Part shown: piece by piece, positions 42,769 to 51,927 of the stretch
Position numbering within the stretch: position 1 is the first letter of the stretch
How the letters are laid out: the number at the start of each line of letters is the position of its first letter
DNA from: Micromonospora sonchi
GTDB taxonomy: Bacteria; Actinomycetota; Actinomycetes; Mycobacteriales; Micromonosporaceae
Direction: 5' to 3'
DNA length: 64,000 nt
Assembly: GCF_014646235.1 (NCBI RefSeq)
Contig: NZ_BMNB01000022.1
Location: forward strand, 41,268 to 105,267
Notes under the pieces: generated by a model
What the model saw: the letters and a program-made list of their open reading frames with translations, nothing else
Told to the model about the DNA's origin: nothing
Database searches by the model: none
Position numbers and translations under genes: made by a program

Positions 42769-45702
42769 TCAACCGAGCGTGAACCTGAAGAACCGGGGGC
42801 GGTAGATCCCCGGGTCCCGGTAGTGGTCCCCTTCGGGACTCACCCTCGTGTCCATGCTGTTCACGTTGTACGAGGCGACGAAGGTGTTACCCGAGCTCAG
42901 CGACGCGTGGACGTGCGCGTTGTAGGAGATGACGTTGGGGTTCCAGTAGCTGCCGTAGGGGCCCGGTTCGGGCATCCGGTAGACCTCGGTGCGGTGGTGG
43001 AACGGCCCGAACGGCGAGCACGACGTGTAGGCCATGATCCGGCCGCTGAACGCCTCCGTGCTGTCCTGGCTGAGCAGCAGGTACTGGCCGTTCCACGGGG
43101 TCACGCTGTACTCGTTCGCGATGCCGGTGAGCATGTTGCGCGCGTTCTGCTCCCGGAACGTCCAGCCCCACGGCGTGTAGTACTGCCAGGTACCGGAGGC
43201 GAGGTCGCTGCCCTGCACCCGGGCGATCCGCATCTGCTTGTGCGTCGGCGAGTCGTCGACGCCGTAGATGTAGGTGTAGCCGTCACCGCTGCGGCTCGCC
43301 GGCAGCAGCGCCGAACCCCACGCCACCCCACTGGCCGAGGGCAGGTCGCGGACCCGGACCGGGGCGTGCAGGTTGCTCAGGTCGAAGTCCGCCACGACGT
43401 TGCGGTTGAACCGGAAGTCCCACCCGCCGGGACCGAACTTCAGGTACTCCTGGAACACCACCTGGAGTTGGCCACCGGAAAGGTGTCCGTCGCCGATCCA
43501 GTACCAGGTGGTGGTGGACGTCGGGCCCATGATGGGGCGGGGCGCCCCGGCCGTTCCGCCGTGATACGTGGTGAGGCTGTTGCCGTTCTGCACCACGAAC
43601 GTGTTGTTCACCAGCGGCGCCGTCGTCGGCCGGGTGCCGTTGGAATTCAGCGGACCGAGCCAGGTGTCGGAGAACAGCCAGATGATGCGGCCGTCCGGCA
43701 ACTTCACCGAGTAGGTCGAGTCGCCGCCGGTCCAGCCGTCGCGGGTGGTGGCCGCGTACGAGTTGAACGTCGACTCGGGGGCGACGTTCAACGTCCGGCT
43801 GGTGACGTTGGGGGCGCGCAGCGCGCAGCTCCGCTCCTTCAGCGGCAGCGTGGTCTCCATGTAGGTGTCGAACGTCTTGGGGGAGTCGTCCGCGTCCTGC
43901 GAGTGGATGTCCAGCTCGGTCCAGGTGGTCACCAGCGTGGCCACCATCGGGTAGGCGAAGTTCGACACGGTGATGAGCCCACCGGCGTCGGGGTACTTCA
44001 CGGTCTCGATGGTCGGGTACTCGGCGAGGTTGCCGGGGCTGCCCTTGGGTGACCACACGATGATCGCGGAGCTGCGGTTCGGGTCCTTGGTGGTGTCCAC
44101 CATCAGCGTCGAGCAGTAGCCGCAGTCCGGGTCGCCGGACTGTGCCTTGGCCCAGAAGTCGTGGTAGACAGCGCCGCCCTTGCGCAGGATGTCGTGGTAT
44201 TCGGTGTGGGTACCGGCCGGGACGGTGTGCTTCTTGCGCGCCGGGCGGGCGTCACCCAGCCCGTCGTCGGCGGTCTCGCTGTAGCTGTACAGGAAGGTTC
44301 GCCACACGTTGTGGGCGTCCGGGTCCTGGTAGCCGTAGCGGCCCCAGACATCCGGTGGTGGTGCGGCGTTCGCTTTCGTCAGGCGGTAGTTGGCGATGTG
44401 GTAGTCCAGCAGCATGTACTTGAAGTTCATGCTGTAGCCCTCGACGGTTTTGCGGATCGCCTCGATCGGCAGGTGGTCGTGGTTCCGAACGTTCTCCCAG
44501 GTGCGCCGCACGAAGGCGCCGTCGGTCCGCTCGGTCAGGTACGCGGGCAGCAGGAACGAGCCGTACTGGGAGCCTTCACCGAGCCCACCCCACGAGTTCA
44601 GGGCCTGCCCGGGCTTGCGCAGCACGCGGGAGACGTTGCGGGCGTAGTCGTTGTGCTCGCTGAGCGGGCTCAACCCGCCGGTCCGGACGTAGGTCTGGTG
44701 GGCCGCCCACTCGGCGGTACTCTCCATCCACCAGTTCATCGAACCGAACTCTTTCCCGCCGACCAACTGCCACAGGAAGTCCAAGCTCACGCTCGACTTG
44801 TCCCAGTACTGGTACTGCATGACGTGGAACAGCTCGTGCCGCGGCATGTAGTCCCACCTGGTCTCGCTGGTCGGCACCAGGATCGTCGGCTGTTGGTTCA
44901 GGCCGAACGGCAGCACGAACGGGGCCGTGTTCGGCTGCCCGAGAATGCTGTTCACGCCGTACACGAGCACGTACGGCTTGTCCGCGCGCACCGGCAGGGG
45001 ATATCCCATGGCCCGGTACTCGCTGACCGCCATCGACAGCGAGTTCAGCATGTACTGAACGGCCTTCGCCCGTCCGTTCGGGTTGTAATCCGCCGGGACA
45101 CCGGGCTGGCCGCCACCGGCGACGTTGTACAGAATGAGGAACTCGCCGGCGCTGGCCCGGCACTTGTAGGTGACGCCGATGTATTCGTAGTCCTCGGCCG
45201 CACAGTCGTCGTACCCGGCCGCCGTGGCGGTTGGTGCGGCGAGCGTCGGGGTGACGGCGCGGGAGGTGGCCGGCGTCGCGCTGGCCGACAGCATCGACAG
45301 GTAGGTCAGGTACGTCGCCGGGTCCTCGATGGCGCCGGTGGGGCGCAGCCGCGCGGGCACCGAGGCCGGGGAGTCGACAGACATGGTGCCGTACCGCACG
45401 GCGTCGTCGAGCGACAGCTGGCCGCGATGGTACGCGCGGACGATCTTCTCGTGCGGCCCGAAGTCCGGCCGGTCCGCCTTCGGCCGCTTGGCCTTGGGGT
45501 CCGGCGCCACGGGCTGGTACGGCTTCGCTATCTGGGCCTTGTACCGGTCGGCGCCGGCCTCGGGTGCGGGCGTGGTCGGTGCCGGCCGGTCGCCGACTCG
45601 ACGCGTGGTGTCGTCGGGTGGCACGGCCTGGGACGGGCTGCCGACCAGTACGGCGGCGGCCAGAGTGACCGCCGCCGTACCCATTGCCAGGATCTTTCTC
45701 AC
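42769..45702 (-). CDS. Secreted gluzincin-like metallopeptidase with DUF4185/DUF5005-like propeller
   Basis: 977 residues from GTG 45702, which follows AAGGAG at ideal spacing; longer versions of the frame lack the signal peptide at their start. The signal peptide is RKILAMGTAAVTLAAAVLVG. Around residue 290 the zinc motif RHELFHVMQYQYW (HExxH) is present, and about 30 residues later WWMESTAEWAA supplies the third glutamate ligand, the gluzincin arrangement. From about residue 665 the C-terminal part looks like a five-bladed propeller of the DUF4185/DUF5005 kind (GGDSTYSVKLPDGRIIWLFS, YWIGDGHLSGGQLQVVFQEY). A combination of both in one chain is unusual. Exported; substrate unknown. Confidence 0.75.
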   Translation of the reverse strand: MRKILAMGTAAVTLAAAVLVGSPSQAVPPDDTTRRVGDRPAPTTPAPEAGADRYKAQIAKPYQPVAPDPKAKRPKADRPDFGPHEKIVRAYHRGQLSLDDAVRYGTMSVDSPASVPARLRPTGAIEDPATYLTYLSMLSASATPATSRAVTPTLAAPTATAAGYDDCAAEDYEYIGVTYKCRASAGEFLILYNVAGGGQPGVPADYNPNGRAKAVQYMLNSLSMAVSEYRAMGYPLPVRADKPYVLVYGVNSILGQPNTAPFVLPFGLNQQPTILVPTSETRWDYMPRHELFHVMQYQYWDKSSVSLDFLWQLVGGKEFGSMNWWMESTAEWAAHQTYVRTGGLSPLSEHNDYARNVSRVLRKPGQALNSWGGLGEGSQYGSFLLPAYLTERTDGAFVRRTWENVRNHDHLPIEAIRKTVEGYSMNFKYMLLDYHIANYRLTKANAAPPPDVWGRYGYQDPDAHNVWRTFLYSYSETADDGLGDARPARKKHTVPAGTHTEYHDILRKGGAVYHDFWAKAQSGDPDCGYCSTLMVDTTKDPNRSSAIIVWSPKGSPGNLAEYPTIETVKYPDAGGLITVSNFAYPMVATLVTTWTELDIHSQDADDSPKTFDTYMETTLPLKERSCALRAPNVTSRTLNVAPESTFNSYAATTRDGWTGGDSTYSVKLPDGRIIWLFSDTWLGPLNSNGTRPTTAPLVNNTFVVQNGNSLTTYHGGTAGAPRPIMGPTSTTTWYWIGDGHLSGGQLQVVFQEYLKFGPGGWDFRFNRNVVADFDLSNLHAPVRVRDLPSASGVAWGSALLPASRSGDGYTYIYGVDDSPTHKQMRIARVQGSDLASGTWQYYTPWGWTFREQNARNMLTGIANEYSVTPWNGQYLLLSQDSTEAFSGRIMAYTSCSPFGPFHHRTEVYRMPEPGPYGSYWNPNVISYNAHVHASLSSGNTFVASYNVNSMDTRVSPEGDHYRDPGIYRPRFFRFTLG

Positions 45703-45852
45703 GCTGCTCCTTGCTGCCGGGTGGGGGAGACGGGCGTTGTGCTGGCATCCGGTGGTGCCGGACGGCGCGCCCGTCATAGGCCGACGGAACGTAACGCGCG
45801 CCGCTGATCGAGCACTGAAATCCCGCTGACCTCATGGAGCCATGGGTTCTCC

Positions 45853-45913
45853 GTTGATCATGAGGTTAACGGCAGTGCGGAGATCAACCACTGTCGCTAA
45901 CCTCATGATCAAC
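45853..45913. repeat. Intergenic palindromic repeat, copy 2
   Basis: 24-bp inverted repeat with two mismatches: left arm 45853-45876, right arm 45890-45913, spacer 13 nt. The outer 16 bases, GTTGATCATGAGGTTA, are identical to the repeat at 9337-9397. Located between the secreted metallopeptidase and the immunity-like gene. Confidence 0.85.
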
Positions 45914-45939
45914 GCTGGAGCTTGATCGAGATCGAGGTG

Positions 45940-46620
45940 CTACCCCTCGAACCGCAGCATGAGCATCTCGTCCAGCGCCCGGCCGTAGGGCGTCGGGTCG
46001 ATGTCGCCCTCGTGCACCAGGGCCAGATGGTCAGCCGGGATGTCCGGGGACACGCAGCAGTCGAGCCGGCTGCCGTTGGAGGAAATCAACAGCAGCCGAG
46101 TGGAGGCGACGCGCTGCGCCTCGTCCCAGTCGGGGAAGCCGTCCGGCATGCCGGCTCGCTCGGCGATGGTCTGCATGTGCCGCGGGTGCATCGGTCCGAA
46201 CGTGTCCGGCTCCACGGACGTGAAGCCGGCATGGACCTGGCGTTGGAAGGTCCGCAGCGGTTCGGGGAAGTGCTGCCAGAACTGCGGTTCGACGAACCCG
46301 GCCGGGTCGAGGCCGAGCCAGGTCAGCAGTTCACCGAGCTCGTCCGTCGCGAGGTACACCAGGGCGAACTCGCCATCGGCCCGGCACGCCCGCACGTCGA
46401 AGAAGCTGGTCCGCAGCTCCGCCGAGAACTCGGGCAGCATCGCCAGCAGCGGCTCGTTCCACAGCGCCACTGCCAGCTCGAGTCGGGTCGCCGGGTCGCC
46501 GGCCGAGGCGATCGGCCGCCACTGCGCCGGCAGGCCGGGCAGGTCGTCCGGTCCGGCCAGCAGTTCGATGTCCAGTCCCGGCAGGGTGCCCGCGATCGCG
46601 GTGTGGTCGAACTGTGGCAC
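45940..46620 (-). CDS. Putative immunity protein (SUKH/SMI1-KNR4-like)
   Basis: 226 residues, no signal peptide. The first half contains NEPLLAMLPEFSAELRTSFF and the end TRLLLISSNGSRLDCCVSPD and ALDEMLMLRFEG. The general layout (Leu/Pro-rich start, acidic beta-rich core) resembles SMI1/KNR4-like immunity proteins. The gene lies 6 nt downstream of the exported HNH toxin-like gene on the same strand, which is the typical place of a cognate immunity gene. The family call is by resemblance, not by a diagnostic motif. Confidence 0.5.
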   Translation of the reverse strand: MPQFDHTAIAGTLPGLDIELLAGPDDLPGLPAQWRPIASAGDPATRLELAVALWNEPLLAMLPEFSAELRTSFFDVRACRADGEFALVYLATDELGELLTWLGLDPAGFVEPQFWQHFPEPLRTFQRQVHAGFTSVEPDTFGPMHPRHMQTIAERAGMPDGFPDWDEAQRVASTRLLLISSNGSRLDCCVSPDIPADHLALVHEGDIDPTPYGRALDEMLMLRFEG

Positions 46621-46626
46621 TGCTCC

Positions 46627-47508
46627 TCACTTCTGGCTCTTCAGTAGCGTGTCGATCGCCTTGCGCAGCTCTCGGCGCACCTGAGCCTCCAGCTGGATCT
46701 GACTCCGCTGCCAGTTCGGGTCGACCCCGGACATGCCCGCCACACTACGGGAGGACTTGGCGTCGTTGGCGCGGCTCGACAGCCACTGCAGGTTCACCCG
46801 CGCGTTGGCCACCTGGTACATGTTCTCCGGACGCAGCTTCAAGAAGCCGGGCATCTGCATCACCTCGGCGAGCGGGATGATGTGATCCGGCGAGACGTCC
46901 GAGGCGTTGTTCGCCCGTCGAGCGATCTTCGCACCCGGGTAGGCGGGATCGGGCGAGTTCACCGGCGGGCGCATCTGCCCGCGCAGCGGCACGTTCCGGA
47001 TGCGGAACGACGTTGGGGGTGACACTCCGCGGAGCACTTCGTAGAGCGGACGCAGTTCGGCCGGGACCCGCCAGTACTCCTTCTGCGACGGTCTGGGCGG
47101 GCGTCGCCAGTTCGCCGGCACCTGATCGGCCGCGTCCTTGATGTTCCTGAGAGTTCGGGATCTCGGGGCGGTCAGTGGTGGGGATCCGGCAGCGGTGTCC
47201 TCGAGCGTCTTCATCGCCTCGACACAGTTCTCCAGCCGCTTCAGCACCCTGGTCTTCTCCAGGTTGAGCCGGTGGGCCTCGGCGTTGTAAGCGGCATAGG
47301 CCGCCTGCTGCCTCGGCAGCTCGAAGTGGTGGGGTCGGGCATTGTGCGCGTCCACCCGTGCCTTGAGCGAGGCCACCGCGGCGAGCGGTTTAGCGCACAG
47401 GTCGGCGGGGCCAGCGTGGGCGGGATCCCGGGGTGCCACCAGGAACGCGCAGGCGAGGACAATGACGAGCAGGTACGCGCACCGGCGCGTCGTGACCGGA
47501 AGGCGCAT
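46627..47508 (-). CDS. Exported HNH nuclease-like toxin
   Basis: 293 residues from ATG 47508 (GGAG upstream). A signal peptide or N-terminal anchor (CAYLLVIVLACAFLVAP) precedes a helical middle region. The C-terminal domain has the HNH/treble-clef pattern of polymorphic nuclease toxins: SPDHIIPLAEV with D208 and H209, VNLQWLSSRANDAKS with N239, N248 and K251. The zinc-binding cysteines of classic HNH enzymes are absent, as in many bacterial toxin HNH domains. An immunity-like gene follows 6 nt behind. No long repeat or secretion adaptor domain is present, so this would be a small, single-domain effector of interbacterial competition. Confidence 0.65.
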   Translation of the reverse strand: MRLPVTTRRCAYLLVIVLACAFLVAPRDPAHAGPADLCAKPLAAVASLKARVDAHNARPHHFELPRQQAAYAAYNAEAHRLNLEKTRVLKRLENCVEAMKTLEDTAAGSPPLTAPRSRTLRNIKDAADQVPANWRRPPRPSQKEYWRVPAELRPLYEVLRGVSPPTSFRIRNVPLRGQMRPPVNSPDPAYPGAKIARRANNASDVSPDHIIPLAEVMQMPGFLKLRPENMYQVANARVNLQWLSSRANDAKSSRSVAGMSGVDPNWQRSQIQLEAQVRRELRKAIDTLLKSQK

Positions 47509-47650
47509 GGGGTGAACTCCCTGTCTCCGTTGCGAGAGGGCGCGCCTGAGCCTATCGACGGGGTGCAATACTGGACAGGTCGTCCACGCTGGATGCCTGG
47601 CCGGCAGGGCCGCACCCCTCCGGTGGACGCCACGCCACCGGGGAGGCGCG

Positions 47651-48298
47651 ATGCCAGACGATTCTGACCGGCCGTTGCCGCCCGGCGAGCCGGCGCCCGC
47701 ACCGCCGCTACCCGAGGTGCCGCCGCTACCCGAGGTGCCGCCGCTACCCGAGGTGCCGCCACCGCCCGCGCCGCCGCCGTCACCCGAGGCGCCGGGCATC
47801 GCGGTGCCGATTCGGCAGCCGCGAACCGCCGCTGACCGCTGGCTGCGGGTGCCGGTCCTCCCGGCGATGATCGCCGGAATCGTGCTGCTCGTGGCGGGCG
47901 GCTTCGGCCTCTACCTGCTGACACGCGGCGGTGCGTCGCAGCCGGTCACGTTGACGGAGGAGAGCCGGATCCGCGGCCTCGTCGAGGACTTCGCCGCCGC
48001 AGTCGACCAGCAGGATCAGGCGGCTGTCCTGGACCTGCTCTGCGCCGAGGAGGCCGAGGAGTTTCGGGCCGACGACGACTTCCAGCCCTCCCGGGAGCCG
48101 CTCGCCGAACCACCCCCGGTCAGGCCGGTGACCGCCGCCGGCATCCGGGTCATGGGCGACACGGGCAGCGCCGAGGTGTCGCGGCCGGGGCAGCGGGACG
48201 TGACACTGTATTTCCGCAAGGAAGGCGGCGCCTGGAAAGTCTGCGCTCCCGCGGGGGATGCAACCACACCGAGCGCCAGCGCCACTCCGCCAAACTAG
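47651..48298 (+). CDS. Proline-rich single-pass membrane protein
   Basis: 215 residues. The cytosolic N-terminus is built of Pro-rich stretches, including three exact copies of an 18-bp unit encoding PPLPEV (47702-47755). One transmembrane helix (VPVLPAMIAGIVLLVAGGFG) follows. The outer domain (residues about 95-210) reads ESRIRGLVEDFAAAVDQQDQ, LDLLCAEEAEEF and DVTLYFRKEGGAWKVCAPAG, similar to DUF4878-like or NTF2-like lipoprotein domains. Such proteins are common in actinobacteria, function unknown. Divergent from the toxin-like gene. Confidence 0.75.
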   Translation: MPDDSDRPLPPGEPAPAPPLPEVPPLPEVPPLPEVPPPPAPPPSPEAPGIAVPIRQPRTAADRWLRVPVLPAMIAGIVLLVAGGFGLYLLTRGGASQPVTLTEESRIRGLVEDFAAAVDQQDQAAVLDLLCAEEAEEFRADDDFQPSREPLAEPPPVRPVTAAGIRVMGDTGSAEVSRPGQRDVTLYFRKEGGAWKVCAPAGDATTPSASATPPN

Positions 48299-48401
48299 AC
48301 AAGTCTGAACCTTCACAGAGACCGGCGACAGCGGCGTCCAATCAGGCCGCCTCGTCGTCGACGACCCGCCTACGCGTGTGGCTTGTTGTTAGTCTTCTTT
48401 G

Positions 48402-48818
48402 GTGATCGAAGACCTACCCACGGTCGAGTTCGCGTTCCCTGGTCCGTTGCGCGACGCGCTGGTGGCTGTGGTGCTCGATGGGACCAAGACCGCCACGACC
48501 GGCCTGCTTCAGGACTACGAGATCGAAGGCGAGCCACTACCGGTCGTCGGTGCCCGCGCGGCGGTGGTCGATTCTGCTGGTCGCCGGGTGGCGGTGATCG
48601 AACTGACCGAGGTGCGGGTCAGCCGGCTCGGCGACGTCGACCTCGACCACGCCCGCGACGAGGGCGAGGGGCACGACTCGGTCGCTGCCTGGCGCGCTGA
48701 CCACGAGAAGTTCTGGCATGGAGCGGACTACCGAGGGTGGCTGGGCGATCCGGGCTTCACCGTGGACGACGACACGCAGGTCGTGCTGGAGCGGTTCCGG
48801 CTCGTCGCGACGCATTGA
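48402..48818 (+). CDS. ASCH domain protein
   Basis: 138 residues from GTG 48402; a TTG at 48399 is one codon earlier. ASCH landmarks are DALVAVVLDGTKTATTGLLQ (the conserved GxKxxT of the putative RNA-binding cleft) and VAVIELTEVRVSRLGDVD, with the ending GDPGFTVDDDTQVVLERF. ASCH domains bind RNA or modified nucleosides; some members hydrolyse N4-acetylcytidine. The gene stands alone. Confidence 0.88.
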   Translation: MIEDLPTVEFAFPGPLRDALVAVVLDGTKTATTGLLQDYEIEGEPLPVVGARAAVVDSAGRRVAVIELTEVRVSRLGDVDLDHARDEGEGHDSVAAWRADHEKFWHGADYRGWLGDPGFTVDDDTQVVLERFRLVATH

Positions 48819-48849
48819 CCGCCCCACGACCGCACGGCGATCTCGCTCG

Positions 48850-49536
48850 TCACGCAACCTGATCGGGTCCGCCACCGCTGCGCAGATAGGTCAGCACCGC
48901 CAGGACCCGCCGGTTGCTGTCGTCGGTCGGCGGCAGGTCGAGCTTGGCCAGGATGTTGCCGACATGTTTGCCCACCGCCGCCTCGGAGACGACCAGGAGG
49001 CGGGCGATGGCCGCGTTGGAGTGCCCCTCGGCGACCAGGGCGAGGACCTCCCGCTCGCGGGCCGACAGCCGGGCCACCGGATCGTTACGGCGGCGCAGCA
49101 ACTGGCGTACGACCTGCGGGTCGACCACGGTGCCGCCGTCGACCACCTGATGGAGCGCGGTCACGAACTCCTCGACGTCGACCACCCGGTCCTTCAGCAG
49201 GTAGCCGACCCGGCGTCCGTCACCGGAGTCCAGCAGGTCGGCGGCGTAGCCCTGCTGCACGTACTGACTGAGCGCGACGACGGCCAGCCCCGGGTAGGCG
49301 CGACGTAACCACACGGCGGCCCGCAGCCCCTCGTCGGTGTGGTCGGGCGGCATCCGGATGTCCGTCACCACCAACTCGGGCCGGTGCTCGGCGACGGCGC
49401 GCAGCAGGCCGTCGGCGTCGCCGACCGCCGCGACGACCTCGAACCCGAACCGGCTCAGCAGACCGGCGAGCCCCTCCCGTAACAGCACACCGTCCTCGGC
49501 AAGGACCACGCGTACCGGGGTCTGGTCTAACCGCAC
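48850..49536 (-). CDS. NarL/LuxR family response regulator
   Basis: 228 residues. The receiver domain (residues 8-125) has the phospho-acceptor D59 in LVVTDIRMP, the acidic pocket LAED, and K at GYLLKDRV. The C-terminal LuxR helix-turn-helix starts at LSAREREVLALVAEGHSNAA and continues SEAAVGKHVGNILAKL. GTG 49536 overlaps the kinase stop by 10 nt, so the two form a two-component operon. The divergent ABC exporter (51013-53549) is a likely target. Confidence 0.93.
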   Translation of the reverse strand: MRLDQTPVRVVLAEDGVLLREGLAGLLSRFGFEVVAAVGDADGLLRAVAEHRPELVVTDIRMPPDHTDEGLRAAVWLRRAYPGLAVVALSQYVQQGYAADLLDSGDGRRVGYLLKDRVVDVEEFVTALHQVVDGGTVVDPQVVRQLLRRRNDPVARLSAREREVLALVAEGHSNAAIARLLVVSEAAVGKHVGNILAKLDLPPTDDSNRRVLAVLTYLRSGGGPDQVA

Positions 49537-50852
49537 GGCAGCTCCACACGCACTCGGGTCGGTCCACCGACCGGACTGGACAGCAACATTCTTCCGTCGA
49601 CCACCGCGACCCGGTCGGCAAGTCCGGTGAGACCGGTGCCGCGCGCCGGATCGGCCCCGCCCCGGCCGTCGTCGTCGACCTCGACGGCCAACCGGTCGCG
49701 CTGCTGGCGTACGGTCACCGCCGCCCGGGTGGCACCACTGTGTTTGGCGACGTTGGTCAACGCCTCGGCGGCCACGAAGTAGGCCGTCGCCTCGATATGG
49801 TCCGGCAGCCGCCCGGCCACGTCGCTATCCACCACCACCTCGATTGCGGCCTGGCTGGCGAGTTCCTGGAGGGCGGCGGTGAGCCCGAGATCGGTGAGCA
49901 CCTGCGGATGGATGCCGTGGATGAGTTCGCGCAACTCGGCCATGAGCTGTTTGGCCTGCCCGTGGGCGCTGGCCACGGCCTGCGCCGAAGCGGAACCCGG
50001 CGGCAGGTCGAGTCGGGCCAGCCCCAGCTGCAGGGTCAGGCCGACCAGTCGTTGCTGGGCCCCGTCGTGCAGGTCCCGTTCGATCCGGCGGCGTTCGGCC
50101 TCGAAGGCGGCCACCAACCGGGCTCGGGAGCGGGACACCTCGACCAACTCGGCGCGCAGCCGCTCGTCGGAGCCGCCGTGCAGCAGCGCCCGTGCCAGCG
50201 CGCCGTGCACCCCGGCGAGGCCGGTCAGCAGGTAGGGCACGAGCGTGGGTAGCAGCAGCAGGCCGATCACCGCGTACGGCAGCGTCCCGCCGACGGTGGT
50301 GACCTCCCCGAAGCCGAGCGTGACCGCCTCGCCGTCGTGGACCAGGACCGGGCTCACCGCGTACGCCCCGAGCAGCAGCACCACCAGCCCGACGACGCCG
50401 TACAGCACCGGGAGCACGGTGGCCAGGAGACAGACGTAGCCCAGCTCACGCCAGGTGATCGCCTCGGTGTAGCGGGTGCGCAGCCACGACCAGGGGGTGG
50501 CTTCCGGTGGCCGTCGGTGCCCGGCGGTGACCGGTCGGTCGTCGACCAGACGCAGCCGTAGCCGCTCCAGCGCGGCCAGCGGCATCGCGCCCATCGGGCC
50601 GATGGTCACCGTCAGTGCGGCGCCGAGCAGGGCGAGCAGGAGCAGTTCTCCGGGGGACCGGTCGGCACGGGTGGTGAGCCAGCGCAGAAGCACCGCCCAC
50701 GGGAGCCCGAACAGGGCCAGCAGGAGCATCGCGGCGAGCATTGGCGGCAGGGCGGTCGCCAGGTAGGCCAGGGCCCGCCACGGCCACGCGGTGCGCAGCA
50801 GCCGTCGTCTGCTGGTCGCTTCCAGCGCTGTCCTCGGGTGCGGGGTGACCAC
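49527..50852 (-). CDS. Sensor histidine kinase (HisKA_3 type)
   Basis: 441 residues. Six hydrophobic stretches in residues 25-215 give a membrane sensor without a large outer domain. The dimerisation/phosphoacceptor domain has H262 in RRIERDLHDGAQQRL. The ATPase domain shows ALTNVAKHSGATRA (N box) and VDDDGRGGADPARGTGLTGL (G box). It phosphorylates the response regulator encoded directly after it and may sense membrane stress or an antibiotic, given the adjacent exporter. Confidence 0.93.
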   Translation of the reverse strand: MVTPHPRTALEATSRRRLLRTAWPWRALAYLATALPPMLAAMLLLALFGLPWAVLLRWLTTRADRSPGELLLLALLGAALTVTIGPMGAMPLAALERLRLRLVDDRPVTAGHRRPPEATPWSWLRTRYTEAITWRELGYVCLLATVLPVLYGVVGLVVLLLGAYAVSPVLVHDGEAVTLGFGEVTTVGGTLPYAVIGLLLLPTLVPYLLTGLAGVHGALARALLHGGSDERLRAELVEVSRSRARLVAAFEAERRRIERDLHDGAQQRLVGLTLQLGLARLDLPPGSASAQAVASAHGQAKQLMAELRELIHGIHPQVLTDLGLTAALQELASQAAIEVVVDSDVAGRLPDHIEATAYFVAAEALTNVAKHSGATRAAVTVRQQRDRLAVEVDDDGRGGADPARGTGLTGLADRVAVVDGRMLLSSPVGGPTRVRVELPCG

Positions 50853-51012
50853 CAGAGGGACGTTAGCCCGCCACCCGGCCCGCTCCCAGCCACGTGGGCG
50901 TAGTCACCGGGTATGCCTGGCCCTACCTCGGTTCGGGGCACTGCTGGTAGTGCCCACGCCATCCCCCGACTGGTCTGCTGAATCGGCGATGTTCGCCAGC
51001 AGAAGGGGACGG

Positions 51013-51927
51013 GTGCAGCCTCAGATGATGCTTGAACTGATCGACGTGACGAAGCTCTACCGAGGGCGGAAGCGCGCCATCGACGGGCTGACGCTGGAGC
51101 TCGGGGCCGGACTGTTGGGCCTGCTGGGCCCCAACGGTGCGGGCAAGTCGTCGCTGCTGCGGATCGCCGCGACGGTGACCCGACCGACCAGCGGGAAGAT
51201 CCTGTTCAACGGCACCGACGTCGTGGCCCGGCCGAACGAGCTACGGCAGACGTTGGGCTATCTCCCGCAGGACTTCGGCGTCTACCCCCACCTCTCCGCC
51301 CGGGAGTTCCTGTCCTACCTGGCGGCGGTCAAGGGACTGTCGGCCCGGTCCGCCCGCAGCCGCATCGACGAGCTGCTGGAACTGGTCAACCTGACCGAGG
51401 CGGCCAAGCGCCCGCTCGGCGGGTACTCCGGCGGCATGCTGCGCCGGGTCGGCATCGCGCAGGCTCTCCTGGCCGATCCTCGGGTGATCGTCGTCGACGA
51501 GCCGACGGCCGGGCTGGACCCGGAGGAGCGGGTGCGGTTCCGTAACCTGCTCAGCGATCTGGCGGCGGACCGGATCGTGCTGCTCTCCACCCACATCGTC
51601 TCCGACATCGAATCGGTGGCGAGCGACATCGCGATCATGGCGCAGGGGCGGCTTCGGCGGCGCGGCACTCCGGAGGAGTTGCTCGGCACGATGAACGGTC
51701 AGGTCTGGGAGACGGTGGTCGACCCGGCCGAGGCGGCCCGGCTCCAGGCACGGTACGTGGTCAGCCGCACCATCCGGACCGCTGTCGGCGTACGGGTCCG
51801 ACTGCTGTCCAGCGGGCCGCCCACCGCGGACGCGATCGGGGTGCCACCGGACCTGGAGGACGTCTACCTCGGCGTGGTCCCCGGATCGGGCGCGCACACC
51901 AGCGAGTTGCCGGCGGTGCCGCGATGA
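51013..51927 (+). CDS. ABC transporter ATP-binding protein
   Basis: 304 residues from GTG 51013, which has AAGGGG at good spacing; ATG 50989 and longer versions are less likely. Motifs: Walker A GPNGAGKSS at 39-47, Q-loop YLPQDFG, signature YSGGM, Walker B VIVVDEPTAGLD, H-loop LSTHIV. The domain is the type found in antibiotic or lipid exporters linked to permeases like the one that follows. The stop overlaps the permease start (ATGA). Confidence 0.94.
   Translation: MQPQMMLELIDVTKLYRGRKRAIDGLTLELGAGLLGLLGPNGAGKSSLLRIAATVTRPTSGKILFNGTDVVARPNELRQTLGYLPQDFGVYPHLSAREFLSYLAAVKGLSARSARSRIDELLELVNLTEAAKRPLGGYSGGMLRRVGIAQALLADPRVIVVDEPTAGLDPEERVRFRNLLSDLAADRIVLLSTHIVSDIESVASDIAIMAQGRLRRRGTPEELLGTMNGQVWETVVDPAEAARLQARYVVSRTIRTAVGVRVRLLSSGPPTADAIGVPPDLEDVYLGVVPGSGAHTSELPAVPR

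Noticed and set aside
47702..47755. Three exact 18-bp tandem repeats as a regulatory iteron
   Set aside because: They encode PPLPEV units inside a proline-rich coding region.
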